Positions 16,372 to 24,901 of a DNA stretch of 64,000 nucleotides are shown here, piece by piece. Positions within the stretch are counted from its first letter, which is position 1. Every line of letters starts with the position of its first letter. Source of the stretch: an uncultured Marinomonas sp. (lineage in GTDB: Bacteria; Pseudomonadota; Gammaproteobacteria; Pseudomonadales; Marinomonadaceae). Position numbers and translations under genes: made by a program. The DNA lies in NCBI GenBank assembly GCA_947493575.1, contig CANLRQ010000008.1:1-64000 (forward strand), given 5' to 3'. A model generated the notes under the pieces. It saw only the letters and a list, made by a program, of their open reading frames with translations. It had not been told where the DNA came from and searched no databases.

Positions 16372-16896
16372 ATGTCAATGCTTATTAATAAGCCCAGTTG
16401 TTTATCACGTGAAGCATTTTTGGAAGAATTTCAGGGCATTTATGAGCACTCTCCATGGGTGGCTCAAAAAGCATGGTCTGAAATAGAATCCGCAGATAAC
16501 AAAACTTTTTTTGATAATTGTTTGGAGTTAGCTTTAGTAATGCGGAATATTGTCGATAAAAGTAATTACGACAGTAAGTTAGCTCTATTGAATGCTCATC
16601 CAGATTTAGCTGGAAAGATCGCTTTAGCAGGGGAGTTAACAAAAGAATCAGCGAATGAACAAGCTGGAGCAGGGTTGGATACATGTACTGAAGAAGAACT
16701 GAAACATTTCCATTACCTCAACTCGACCTATAAAGTAAGAAATGGCTTTCCATTCATTATGGCTGTAAAAGGTGCGACGAAAAACGTCATTCTAGATGGT
16801 TTTCAAACACGTATAAACAACAATGCCAATGAAGAGTTTGCCTTGGCGATTGAAGAGGTTCATAAGATTGCACTGTTTAGATTGCAAGAAAAGTAG
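16372..16896 (+). CDS. uraD: OHCU decarboxylase
   Basis: 2-oxo-4-hydroxy-4-carboxy-5-ureidoimidazoline decarboxylase, 174 residues, which makes S-allantoin from the HiuH product. Its motifs are clear: NAHPDLAGKIA (catalytic His and Asp region, about residues 75-85), LTKESANEQAGAGLD, FHYLNSTYKVRNGFPFIMAVKG and a C-terminal helix. It lacks the peroxisomal or HiuH fusions found elsewhere. It lies downstream of puuE on the same strand. With HiuH at 9748 it covers both steps from hydroxyisourate to allantoin; only the uricase step is missing from the window. Confidence 0.94.
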   Translation: MSMLINKPSCLSREAFLEEFQGIYEHSPWVAQKAWSEIESADNKTFFDNCLELALVMRNIVDKSNYDSKLALLNAHPDLAGKIALAGELTKESANEQAGAGLDTCTEEELKHFHYLNSTYKVRNGFPFIMAVKGATKNVILDGFQTRINNNANEEFALAIEEVHKIALFRLQEK

Positions 16897-17009
16897 CTTG
16901 GAATGAGGGAAATTATTTCTGTACCATTTTAGAAGTTGAATTATAATTGACTAATTGATGTTTGTCATTCACTAACTTTTTAATAATAAAAGATAAATAA
17001 GGTGTACCT

Positions 17010-18101
17010 TTGGATTATATTATAAAAAAAATGGATGTCATATTATATCTAGGTATTGCAGATCGATCTAACGACAGTTTGTATTATATTAAGATTATTA
17101 ATTTATCTTACTTTCTAACAATATTAAGTATTTCTTTTGTCGGTATTAGTTTTTTATTATTGTCCCAATGGTCGATTTTTTGTTTTAACGCTATTTCTGC
17201 ATTTATTGCTGTCATGGGGGTTCGCTTTAACCTTAAAGAGGAATATAGCATCGCAGCTATGTTCCTGCCTTACTTTTTAACACTTCATCTCATATTAATT
17301 ACGGTTTTTTTTCTCGGGTCAAATAGCGAGCTTCATTGGGTCATTTGCTTATATCCCATCTATGCATTTACTGTGTTTCAGCGAGAGCAATTTTATAAGC
17401 AGATTTTGGTTGTATTATTAGGCGTATTAGGCTTTTTAATCTGTGAGTTTTTAGCGCCTAATGAGTCAGTGTTGATTACTGCTCAGCATCAAGTATGGTT
17501 AAGTGTTTATGCGTTTTTAATTTGTATGTTCTTTGCTTCACTTATCGTAAATCTCGTGATTACACAATTAGTAAAAGCAAATAAAAACCTAAAACATCTT
17601 TCTGAAATTGATGAGCTCACTGGTATTTCGAATCGTCGTAAGGTTTTGGCAGATGCTTTAGATGTGTTTTCTAACTCTGTTGAAAATCGAGAGCCCTGTT
17701 CTTTTGCAATTTTAGACTTAGATCATTTTAAGAAGATTAATGATACCTATGGGCATGATGCTGGTGACTTGGTTTTGAAAGATGTTGCGCTGGAAATGAG
17801 GTGTCAGTTAGGTTCTTTATTTAAGCTAGGTCGATATGGCGGAGAAGAATTTGTTGTTATCATGCCGAATACAAGCATAGAGCAAGCTGAAAAAGATATG
17901 GAGCAATTGAGAGGTTCGGTAAGTTGCTTACAAATACAAACCAAGTTAGGTATTATGGTTCCTGTAACCATCAGTATCGGAATATCTTCTATCAGTTTTA
18001 ATACAGCTCGTTATGAAGAAATTTTATCGGAAGCGGATGATGCTTTGTATGCCGCTAAACATGAAGGGCGGAATCAAGTTAAAACGTACTCTATTTACTA
18101 A
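17010..18101 (+). CDS. Membrane diguanylate cyclase (GGDEF)
   Basis: A 363-residue membrane protein with about six hydrophobic segments (residues 30-185) followed by a short linker and a GGDEF domain from about residue 198. It should make cyclic di-GMP. The catalytic motif is GGEEF (277-281), metal residue D236 is present (LDLDHF), and DELTGISNRR opens the domain. The product-inhibition site RxxD five residues before GGEEF is absent. The start is taken as TTG at 17010 because AAGGTG lies 5 bases upstream; the ATG at 17031 has no ribosome site. It stands alone, so the signal sensed by the membrane part is unknown. Confidence 0.9.
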   Translation: MDYIIKKMDVILYLGIADRSNDSLYYIKIINLSYFLTILSISFVGISFLLLSQWSIFCFNAISAFIAVMGVRFNLKEEYSIAAMFLPYFLTLHLILITVFFLGSNSELHWVICLYPIYAFTVFQREQFYKQILVVLLGVLGFLICEFLAPNESVLITAQHQVWLSVYAFLICMFFASLIVNLVITQLVKANKNLKHLSEIDELTGISNRRKVLADALDVFSNSVENREPCSFAILDLDHFKKINDTYGHDAGDLVLKDVALEMRCQLGSLFKLGRYGGEEFVVIMPNTSIEQAEKDMEQLRGSVSCLQIQTKLGIMVPVTISIGISSISFNTARYEEILSEADDALYAAKHEGRNQVKTYSIY

Positions 18102-18128
18102 TTTATGAAATCTTTGGAATAGAGCTTT

Positions 18129-18806
18129 ATGAGTAAATTAAATCAAATCCGTATTTTGCATAAAAATGCGGATTTTTTGGTTGTATATAAGCCTCAAGGG
18201 ATGAGTTTTCATGCTGAATCTGAATCAGAAGGTTTTATTGAGTCACTATATCAAGTGACACCGTATGAAGAACTTTATCCTGTACACCGGTTAGATAAAA
18301 TGACTTCAGGTCTGTGCCTTGTTGCTTTAAATAAAAAGGCTGCCCAGATGTTTGGGCGCTTATTTGAAGTGAGGGAAGTGCATAAGATGTATTTTGCCAT
18401 CTCTGATAGGAAGCCCAAAAAAAAACAAGGACAGATTAAAGGTGGAATGGTACCAAGTCGCAGGGGGCAATGGAAACTCACTACAGATAGAGAGAATTAT
18501 TCTGAAACAAGGTTTGTTTCATGCTCCCTGTCTCCTGGTAAGCGTTTGTACTTCCTTGAGCCAAAAACAGGAAAAACACATCAATTAAGGGTTGCAATGA
18601 AAAGTATAGGGGCTCCTATTTTAGGTGATATTCGTTATGCTGGCACTCTATCTGATAGAGGTTATCTGCATGCGGGTTATTTATCCTTTGTTTGGGAAGG
18701 AGAAAATAAGTCGTTTTTTCAATTGCCTGATCTTTGTGATGAGTTTAATCATGAGGCTTGTGCACTAATTCAACGGTTTTATGAAAAAACATTATCGATT
18801 AAATAA
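18129..18806 (+). CDS. RluA-family pseudouridine synthase
   Basis: A 225-residue RNA pseudouridine synthase of the RluA family. Seen are FLVVYKPQGMSFH near the N-terminus, the catalytic motif HRLDKMTSGL with Asp56, and the C-terminal KTHQLRVAMKSIGAPILGD. It lacks an S4 domain. The short length and position beside rlmM fit the small Rlu subgroup of gammaproteobacteria with no assigned E. coli counterpart. The target RNA position cannot be told from the sequence. It begins 27 bases after the cyclase gene. Confidence 0.88.
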   Translation: MSKLNQIRILHKNADFLVVYKPQGMSFHAESESEGFIESLYQVTPYEELYPVHRLDKMTSGLCLVALNKKAAQMFGRLFEVREVHKMYFAISDRKPKKKQGQIKGGMVPSRRGQWKLTTDRENYSETRFVSCSLSPGKRLYFLEPKTGKTHQLRVAMKSIGAPILGDIRYAGTLSDRGYLHAGYLSFVWEGENKSFFQLPDLCDEFNHEACALIQRFYEKTLSIK

Positions 18807-18872
18807 AAAATAATAAGAATATCTGCTCGGCCTTGTGAATTAACATGTAAAATGTCGCCCAGAGGTGTTTTT

Positions 18873-19925
18873 ATGAAAAATGTATTACTTTATTGTCGAC
18901 AGGGTTTTGAAAAAGATTGCGCAGCCGAAATTACAGATTTATCCAATCAACAAGGATTTTATGGCTATGCAAAAGTAACAAATAATTCAGGCTACGTTGT
19001 GTATGTCATGGATGAGCCAGATGCAGGTGAGCGTTTAATTGCTTGCTTGAACTTTAATAATTTGATATTTGCTCGACAAATTATTGCAGTAAACGATGAG
19101 TTAGAATTGTCACAAGGTTCTCGTGTTGAAAGTTTATTGGAGGCCGCGCGCTCCTTACCTCTTGCTGAAGATTTATGGATCGAGACAGCGGATACGAACG
19201 AGGCAAAATCCCTTTCTAGCTTGATTAAAAAATTTGAAAAGCCCCTTAGATCTGGTTGGAAGAAAGCAGGATTGATTCGTACTAAGGCTGTTGGGGTTAA
19301 GCATCATTTATTTTTGTTGGATGGGGAGTCAGCGTATTTAGGGGTGTCTTATTCTGAATGTCGTAGTGAACACTTGATGGGGATTCGCCGATTGCGTTTT
19401 CCTGCTTCTTCGCCAAGTCGATCTACACTAAAGTTAGAAGAGGCTTTCCATCAATTTATACCAGCTCAAAAATGGGAAACACATCTATCAGAAGGTTTCG
19501 TGGCAGTCGACCTTGGGGCTGCCCCCGGAGGTTGGACGTGGCAATTTGTGCAGCGAGGTATTCATGTTATCGCAATTGATAATGGGCCTATGCAGAAAGA
19601 ATTAATGGCGACAAACTTGGTTGAACATGAGCAGTCAGATGGTTTTAAATATCAGCCCAAAAATACTGTAGATTGGTTGGTGTGCGATATGATAGAAACT
19701 CCAATGCAAGTGGCTTCTCTTATGTCTAAGTGGCTTGTAAAAGGCTGGACAAGAAAAACCATATTTAATCTAAAATTGCCGATGAAAAAACGCTATCAAG
19801 AAGTAGATCAGTGCTTGGAGTTTGTGCAATCAGAATTGAAGCAAGCAGGTATTTCATACACTTTGCAGGCAAAGCACTTGTATCATGATCGTGAAGAAGT
19901 AACTGTGTGTATTATTACTCGTTAA
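18873..19925 (+). CDS. rlmM: 23S rRNA 2'-O-methyltransferase RlmM
   Basis: RlmM methylates the 2'-hydroxyl of C2498 in 23S rRNA. I take the start at 18873 because AGAGGTG lies 5 bases upstream and the protein then opens with MKNVLLYCRQGFEKDCAAEI, as in family members; a longer frame begins at 18852. The product is 350 residues. It has an N-terminal THUMP-like region and a Rossmann methyltransferase domain with the SAM motif VDLGAAPGGWTWQF (about residues 215-228), then VCDMIETP and FNLKLPMKKRYQE, which carries the catalytic Lys. It is followed by a strong terminator. Confidence 0.93.
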   Translation: MKNVLLYCRQGFEKDCAAEITDLSNQQGFYGYAKVTNNSGYVVYVMDEPDAGERLIACLNFNNLIFARQIIAVNDELELSQGSRVESLLEAARSLPLAEDLWIETADTNEAKSLSSLIKKFEKPLRSGWKKAGLIRTKAVGVKHHLFLLDGESAYLGVSYSECRSEHLMGIRRLRFPASSPSRSTLKLEEAFHQFIPAQKWETHLSEGFVAVDLGAAPGGWTWQFVQRGIHVIAIDNGPMQKELMATNLVEHEQSDGFKYQPKNTVDWLVCDMIETPMQVASLMSKWLVKGWTRKTIFNLKLPMKKRYQEVDQCLEFVQSELKQAGISYTLQAKHLYHDREEVTVCIITR

Positions 19926-19961
19926 TTTTTTGATTTTGCTTATTTCTGATCTTGCTTAAGT

Positions 19962-20003
19962 AATGCCCTTCATATACTTCGTCAGTTATGAAGGGCATTT
20001 TTT
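19962..20003 (+). terminator. Rho-independent terminator after rlmM
   Basis: AATGCCCTTCATA (19962-19974) pairs perfectly with TATGAAGGGCATT (19987-19999) and is followed by T residues. It lies 36 bases past the rlmM stop and ends just before the convergent transpeptidase gene. Confidence 0.85.
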
Positions 20004-20020
20004 GTTGCTGCTAGTTGTTT

Positions 20021-21697
20021 CTAGAGGCTATCTTTAGGGTTAGAAGGATAGTACCCCATTGCTTCTTCCATAAGTGCATCCCTATGGTAAATGTCTTGAC
20101 GGAACTCTGGCATACCATTGTCATTTGGAACAACTGTGAAATACACAAGATAGACGGGGAGTTCCTTAGGGAGTGAGATAACTTTTGTTGCTTTGGACTC
20201 TTTCGATTTAACTAATTCTTTCGCACGTTTTGAATTCGCAACTAATAACTCTGCAAACTCTTCTGGTCTTTCAAGTCTAATGCAGCCTGAACTGAAGGCT
20301 CTTACATCTTCATTAAAAAGGTGTTTTGCAGGTGTGTCATGTAAGTAAATGTCATTTTTATTTGGGAACATAAATTTATAGGCACCGAGAGCATTTCCTT
20401 CATCAGGAGTTTGTTCAAATCGGTATTTAAGATTTCTATGTGTTACTTTTGACCAGTCAATTAATGAGGCGTCTAAAGGCTTTGCTCCAACTGTCCAGCT
20501 GGAATAAACCTGATAACCATGCTCAATTAAGTAATTAGGGTCTTTGTGAATTTTCGGCAGTAAAGATTCTTGTGCAATTCTATGGGGTACTCTCCATGTT
20601 GGGTTTGTGACCATATAGGTCATTATTCCTTTAAATACAGGTGTTTTGCGTGCATTTTTCCCTATTACGGCTTTCATAGTCGAATGTTGATCATTGAGGT
20701 GGGTGTGCACCTTATAATCTGTTAGGTCAACCCATATGCGCTCAGACTCTAATGTTGAAGGGAGCCAGCGCCAGCGTTCAAGGTTGTAGGCGATTTGTTG
20801 AGCTCTTATTTTGACTGGAACATTCAACATTTCAATTGTTTGTGCGCCTGCGTGACCATCAGCCAATAGATCGTGGCGCTCTTGAAATTGAATTAGAGCC
20901 TGTTGTAGCTTTTCATCAAAAAAGTCTTCTTTGGTTTTTCTAGTTGAAAAGCGGATATCACCTAGTTGAACTAATCTTGCTCTTAGTTGAGCAACGCGCT
21001 CACCTTGGTCTCCTACTGTGAGTGGAATACCTGCTTTGATTCGAATATCAGGTTCTTTTTCATTCAAGTTTTGGTAGTAAACAAGCCATTTTTGAAGCAC
21101 TTGGTAATTACGATGTCTTGGTGCTAACCGAGGCAAGAAACTGATCATGTCAGATGTGTTTTCTAGGAAAAGAATTTCTGACCAGTCATCCGTTGGTGCG
21201 TCGAGTTGCCAGTTTGGATCGATAAGCTGGGGTTCGTAGCGGCCTATACTTAAATCATGGGCATAGCTTGAAAAAGCAACGGTTGTGATGACATCCAATT
21301 CAGCCAGTTGTTTTTGGCTTGGTGTTGTTAGAGCTAAATACTCTTTTATTTCTTGGGTATGATAATGAATTGGGTTCAATCCATGAGTGTAGGATTCTTC
21401 TAAGATGTCTAAGAGTTTGTATATAGAAGGGTCAATGGTGTTTTCTTGAATCCAGAACGGATTATAACCTCTTTGCTTATAGGCATCTAATACGGCTTCG
21501 TTTGGTATTGCTTGTCCGGCTACAGGTGTAAATGCCGTTAACATTAATGATACTTGGGCCTGCACATTGGTTTCAATTTGTTCTTGGCTTGGGGGTGTTA
21601 TGGTGAAGGTGCTTTTGGGTTTTGGCGAGGAACACGCTGCTAACAAGGTGGATGCTAGGAAAATGCCAATTGAATAATGCGCTGTCTTAGACTTCAT
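20021..21697 (-). CDS. L,D-transpeptidase, YcbB/LdtD type, lipoprotein
   Basis: A 558-residue peptidoglycan enzyme expected to form 3-3 crosslinks. The N-terminus carries a lipobox LLAAC (Cys22), so it is probably lipid-anchored, unlike E. coli LdtD, which has a membrane helix. Residues 60-220 are the YcbB-type scaffold, followed by a peptidoglycan-binding domain at about 226-292 (GDQGERVAQLRARL) and the YkuD catalytic domain at about 320-520. The catalytic motif is H453...SSGCIRLE with Cys472. It is followed on the same strand by nothing close and converges with rlmM; a small cysteine-cluster gene starts its transcription unit upstream. Confidence 0.9.
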   Translation of the reverse strand: MKSKTAHYSIGIFLASTLLAACSSPKPKSTFTITPPSQEQIETNVQAQVSLMLTAFTPVAGQAIPNEAVLDAYKQRGYNPFWIQENTIDPSIYKLLDILEESYTHGLNPIHYHTQEIKEYLALTTPSQKQLAELDVITTVAFSSYAHDLSIGRYEPQLIDPNWQLDAPTDDWSEILFLENTSDMISFLPRLAPRHRNYQVLQKWLVYYQNLNEKEPDIRIKAGIPLTVGDQGERVAQLRARLVQLGDIRFSTRKTKEDFFDEKLQQALIQFQERHDLLADGHAGAQTIEMLNVPVKIRAQQIAYNLERWRWLPSTLESERIWVDLTDYKVHTHLNDQHSTMKAVIGKNARKTPVFKGIMTYMVTNPTWRVPHRIAQESLLPKIHKDPNYLIEHGYQVYSSWTVGAKPLDASLIDWSKVTHRNLKYRFEQTPDEGNALGAYKFMFPNKNDIYLHDTPAKHLFNEDVRAFSSGCIRLERPEEFAELLVANSKRAKELVKSKESKATKVISLPKELPVYLVYFTVVPNDNGMPEFRQDIYHRDALMEEAMGYYPSNPKDSL

Positions 21698-21714
21698 GAA
21701 GTCTTCCTTAATAA

Positions 21715-21978
21715 TTATGTGGCAGAAGATTGAGTAGATTTTTCCAATGTCATTAATAATAAAATAGCCTCACTTCCATTACTACCGCAAGTTTCTTTAT
21801 CTGCTTGAAAATCATGGCAAACTTTCGGTCGATCTTTAGAATTAAATATAGCACAATTCATATTGGGCAGAAGATGGATGCATTTTACACCAGCTGGTTT
21901 GCCTTCAGGCATCCCTGGAATTGGGCTGGTGATGGAAGGTGCAATGCAACATGCTCCACAGTTCGGTTGACATTCCAA
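21715..21978 (-). CDS. YkgJ-family cysteine cluster protein
   Basis: An 87-residue protein with the YkgJ-type pattern CxxxCxxCC at the start (CQPNCGACC) and further cysteines at about residues 33, 42, 54 and 64 that should bind a metal or iron-sulfur cluster. PGMPEGKPAGVKCIHL and DRPKVCHDFQ are family segments. The biochemical role of this family is not established. It begins the two-gene unit with the L,D-transpeptidase, 17 bases ahead of it. Confidence 0.85.
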   Translation of the reverse strand: MECQPNCGACCIAPSITSPIPGMPEGKPAGVKCIHLLPNMNCAIFNSKDRPKVCHDFQADKETCGSNGSEAILLLMTLEKSTQSSAT

Positions 21979-22133
21979 GTTTAATTCCTATTAATTGATG
22001 CTGTGAATATAGAAAATGTTGTTATACTAGGGATAGTAACATTAAATAACTTTCCATCTATGCACTTAAGAATATAATATTCGTAGTTCTAGTATATTTT
22101 GATTAAATTAAGCATAACAAAGAGATGTGATAC

Positions 22134-23375
22134 GTGAATATGAAAGTCCTATTGGTTGAAGACAGTCCTGTTGTACTTAAGGTTCTTCGATATCTTGTAT
22201 CACAAAACGATTTATTTATTCCTGTGCTTGCTGCCAGCTTTGAAGAAGCTAAAACGTGTTTGGCAGAACACGACGATGATTTCTTTGCGGCGATTGTGGA
22301 TTTAAATCTTCCTGATGCAGAAAACGGTGAAATAGTTGATTTGGTTTTAGATCGACAAATTCCTTGTATCGTGCTTACAGGAAATTTTGATGATGAATTG
22401 CGCTTGAAGCTTTTGAATAAAGGTGTGGTTGATTACATTACTAAGGACAGTAGATACTCCTTTAATCATGCAATGAAGGTATTAGAGCGTTTAGAAAAAA
22501 ATAACAATATTAAGGTTTTGGTTGCTGAAGACTCATCTACAAGTCGATTGTTTATTAAAATTTTATTGCAGCAATACCAATTTCAAGTTGTCGAGGCGGA
22601 AAACGGTCAAGAAGCATTGGCTATTTTGGAGCAGGATAGTTCTATTAAAATGCTGATTACTGATTATAATATGCCTTTAATAAATGGTTATGATTTGGTG
22701 CGTATGCTAAGGCATAATGAGCGTTTTAAAGATTTGGTAATTATTGGATTGTCTGCAGAAGGTGATTCATCTTTATCTGCAAAATTTATCAAGTCGGGCG
22801 CGAATGACTTTTTGAAAAAACCCTTCTACCACGAAGAATTTCACTGCCGAGTTAATCATAACTTGGAAGCTCAAGAAATGTTGCAAACTATCCGTGATCT
22901 TGCAAACATTGATCCTTTAACCAAATTATTCAACCGTCGCTATTTATTTGCTGAGGGGGAATCTTCCTATCAAAAATCCATTGCCTCTGGCAGAATTTTG
23001 AGTGTGATAATGTTGGATATCGATTACTTTAAAAAGGTTAATGATACTTATGGTCATATTATTGGGGATGCATTGCTTGAAGAGTTTTCTGCTTGTTTGA
23101 AATTGGTGTTCCCAGGAGAGATGATTAGTCGTTTTGGTGGGGAGGAGTTTTGTGTGCTTTTACCTGCTGAGAATGAAGAGAGTGTTATTAGTAAAATAAA
23201 TGAATTGTTTGAAAAGCTAAAAGGTATGCAATTTACCGAGTGTGAAATTAGTATAACTTGCAGTGGCGGGGTTGCTTGTGAAATGCAACCAACTTTAAGT
23301 AAAGCGATAGAAATTGCCGACGAAAGACTTTACTCTGCTAAAAATACAGGTCGAAATAAGTTTGTTTGTGAGTAA
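22134..23375 (+). CDS. Response regulator with two receiver domains and GGDEF
   Basis: A 413-residue soluble regulator with the order REC (about 3-118), REC (about 126-245) and GGDEF (about 250-412). Receiver 1 keeps E9, D10, D56 and K104; receiver 2 keeps E132, D133, D177 and K228/K229, so both could be phosphorylated. The cyclase motif is GGEEF (335-339) with LDIDYFK for metal binding, and no RxxD inhibition site precedes it. The GTG at 22134 is preferred over the ATG two codons on because AGAG sits at a better distance. No histidine kinase is adjacent, so its partner is encoded elsewhere. Confidence 0.92.
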   Translation: MNMKVLLVEDSPVVLKVLRYLVSQNDLFIPVLAASFEEAKTCLAEHDDDFFAAIVDLNLPDAENGEIVDLVLDRQIPCIVLTGNFDDELRLKLLNKGVVDYITKDSRYSFNHAMKVLERLEKNNNIKVLVAEDSSTSRLFIKILLQQYQFQVVEAENGQEALAILEQDSSIKMLITDYNMPLINGYDLVRMLRHNERFKDLVIIGLSAEGDSSLSAKFIKSGANDFLKKPFYHEEFHCRVNHNLEAQEMLQTIRDLANIDPLTKLFNRRYLFAEGESSYQKSIASGRILSVIMLDIDYFKKVNDTYGHIIGDALLEEFSACLKLVFPGEMISRFGGEEFCVLLPAENEESVISKINELFEKLKGMQFTECEISITCSGGVACEMQPTLSKAIEIADERLYSAKNTGRNKFVCE

Positions 23376-23392
23376 GTGGTGTTATTTTGCTG

Positions 23393-23418
23393 ATTGAATT
23401 GAATTGAATTGAATTGAA
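23393..23418. repeat. Tandem GAATT repeat
   Basis: About five copies of the pentamer GAATT/TTGAA run head to tail between the response-regulator stop and the terminator. Such a tract is prone to slippage, but it lies outside any gene and past the stop codon. Confidence 0.75.
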
Positions 23419-23419
23419 G

Positions 23420-23450
23420 AAAGCCCTCAATGAAAGTTGAGGGCTTTTTT
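23420..23450. terminator. Terminator between response regulator and gatB
   Basis: AAAGCCCTCAA (23420-23430) pairs perfectly with TTGAGGGCTTT (23437-23447), followed by TTT on the plus strand and TTCTTC-like sequence on the minus strand. It lies between two convergent genes and could serve both. Confidence 0.82.
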
Positions 23451-23453
23451 GGT

Positions 23454-24899
23454 TTAGTCTTTTAAGAGCTTTGCCAGTATTGGGTTGACTAGGCTAGGGT
23501 TAGCCTTGCCTTGAGAGGCCTTCATTATTTGTCCGATAAAGAAGCCGTTCATTTTCTTTTGTTTATCTGGCTCAGAGACGCGATATTGTTCAACTTGAGA
23601 AGGGTTTGCATCCAATACAGATTGAATCATTTCTTCAATGGCTTTTGTGTCTGTGACTTGTTTTAAACCTTTGTTTTCTATGATCTCATCTGCTGTGCCT
23701 TCTTCGTTCCACATTGATTGAAATACATCTTTGGCTGTTTTCCCATTAATTGTATTGTCTTCAATTCGGAGTAATAGAAGTCCTAGGTTTTCGGCGGAAA
23801 CAGGTGACTGAGATACATCCATTTGGTTTTGGTTGAGGAATTTGCTTAACTCACCCATTACCCAGTTAGCAGACAGTTTCGCATTTTTTGCTTCTGCTGT
23901 TACTGTCTCAAAATAGTTTGCCATTTCTCTAGATGAAGAAAGAACACTCGCGTCGTATTCGCTCAATTGGTAATCGTTCATAAAACGCTGCGTTTTTTGA
24001 GCTGGCAATTCAGGAAGTGTTGCTTTAATGCTATCTACATAGCCTTGAGTTAATTCAACAGGCAATAAGTCTGGACAAGGGAAGTAGCGGTAATCGTTGG
24101 CATCTTCTTTTGAGCGCATGCTACGAGTTTCGTTTTTCTCAGGATCATACAGGCGCGTTTCTTGAGTGATTTTGCCGCCATCTTCTAAAATATCAGCTTG
24201 TCTTTCAACTTCTGTGTGAATGGCTTTTTCAATAAAGCGGAAAGAGTTGACGTTTTTGATCTCGGTCCGTGTGCCGTACTCTTGTTGCCCCTTTGGTCTT
24301 AATGAGATGTTTACGTCACAGCGCATTGAGCCTTCTGCCATATTGCCATCACAAATACCAAGATAGGTTACGATTGAGTGAATGGTTTTAACGTAAGCAA
24401 CGGCTTCCTTTGCTGATCTAATATCAGGTTCTGAGACAATCTCAAGTAGTGGCGTGCTGGAGCGGTTTAAATCTATCCCCGTCATGCCGTGAAAATCTTC
24501 ATGTAAAGATTTTCCTGCATCTTCTTCTAAATGGGCGCGAGTAATGCCCACGCGTTTTGTTGAGCCATCTTCAAGGGTGATATCTAAATGTCCTACACCA
24601 ACAATTGGGTCGTCCATTTGGCTAGTTTGGTAGCCTTTTGGTAAATCTGGATAGAAGTAATTTTTGCGAGCGAATACGGATTTCATGCCAATGTCGGCGT
24701 TAACTGCAAGGCCAAACATAACAGCCATTCGCAGAGCTTCTTTGTTTAAAACAGGTAAAGAGCCCGGCATTCCAAGGTCAACTAGGGCTGTTTGAGTATT
24801 AGGCTCAGCACCAAAGCCAACAGCGGCACCCGAGAAAAGTTTGGATTTTGTTGACAGTTGGGCATGAATTTCAAGGCCGATTACGATTTCCCAATTCAT
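23454..24899 (-). CDS. gatB: Asp-tRNA(Asn)/Glu-tRNA(Gln) amidotransferase subunit B
   Basis: The 481-residue GatB subunit, which binds the mischarged tRNA and activates its glutamate or aspartate with ATP. Seen are [21 protein letters not shown] at the start, [46 protein letters not shown] and the C-terminal YqeY-like tail ([24 protein letters not shown]). It is last in the gatC-gatA-gatB operon, 2 bases after gatA. Presence of the complex implies indirect Gln-tRNA and/or Asn-tRNA synthesis in this organism. Confidence 0.96.
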   Translation of the reverse strand: MNWEIVIGLEIHAQLSTKSKLFSGAAVGFGAEPNTQTALVDLGMPGSLPVLNKEALRMAVMFGLAVNADIGMKSVFARKNYFYPDLPKGYQTSQMDDPIVGVGHLDITLEDGSTKRVGITRAHLEEDAGKSLHEDFHGMTGIDLNRSSTPLLEIVSEPDIRSAKEAVAYVKTIHSIVTYLGICDGNMAEGSMRCDVNISLRPKGQQEYGTRTEIKNVNSFRFIEKAIHTEVERQADILEDGGKITQETRLYDPEKNETRSMRSKEDANDYRYFPCPDLLPVELTQGYVDSIKATLPELPAQKTQRFMNDYQLSEYDASVLSSSREMANYFETVTAEAKNAKLSANWVMGELSKFLNQNQMDVSQSPVSAENLGLLLLRIEDNTINGKTAKDVFQSMWNEEGTADEIIENKGLKQVTDTKAIEEMIQSVLDANPSQVEQYRVSEPDKQKKMNGFFIGQIMKASQGKANPSLVNPILAKLLKD

Positions 24900-24901
24900 T
24901 T

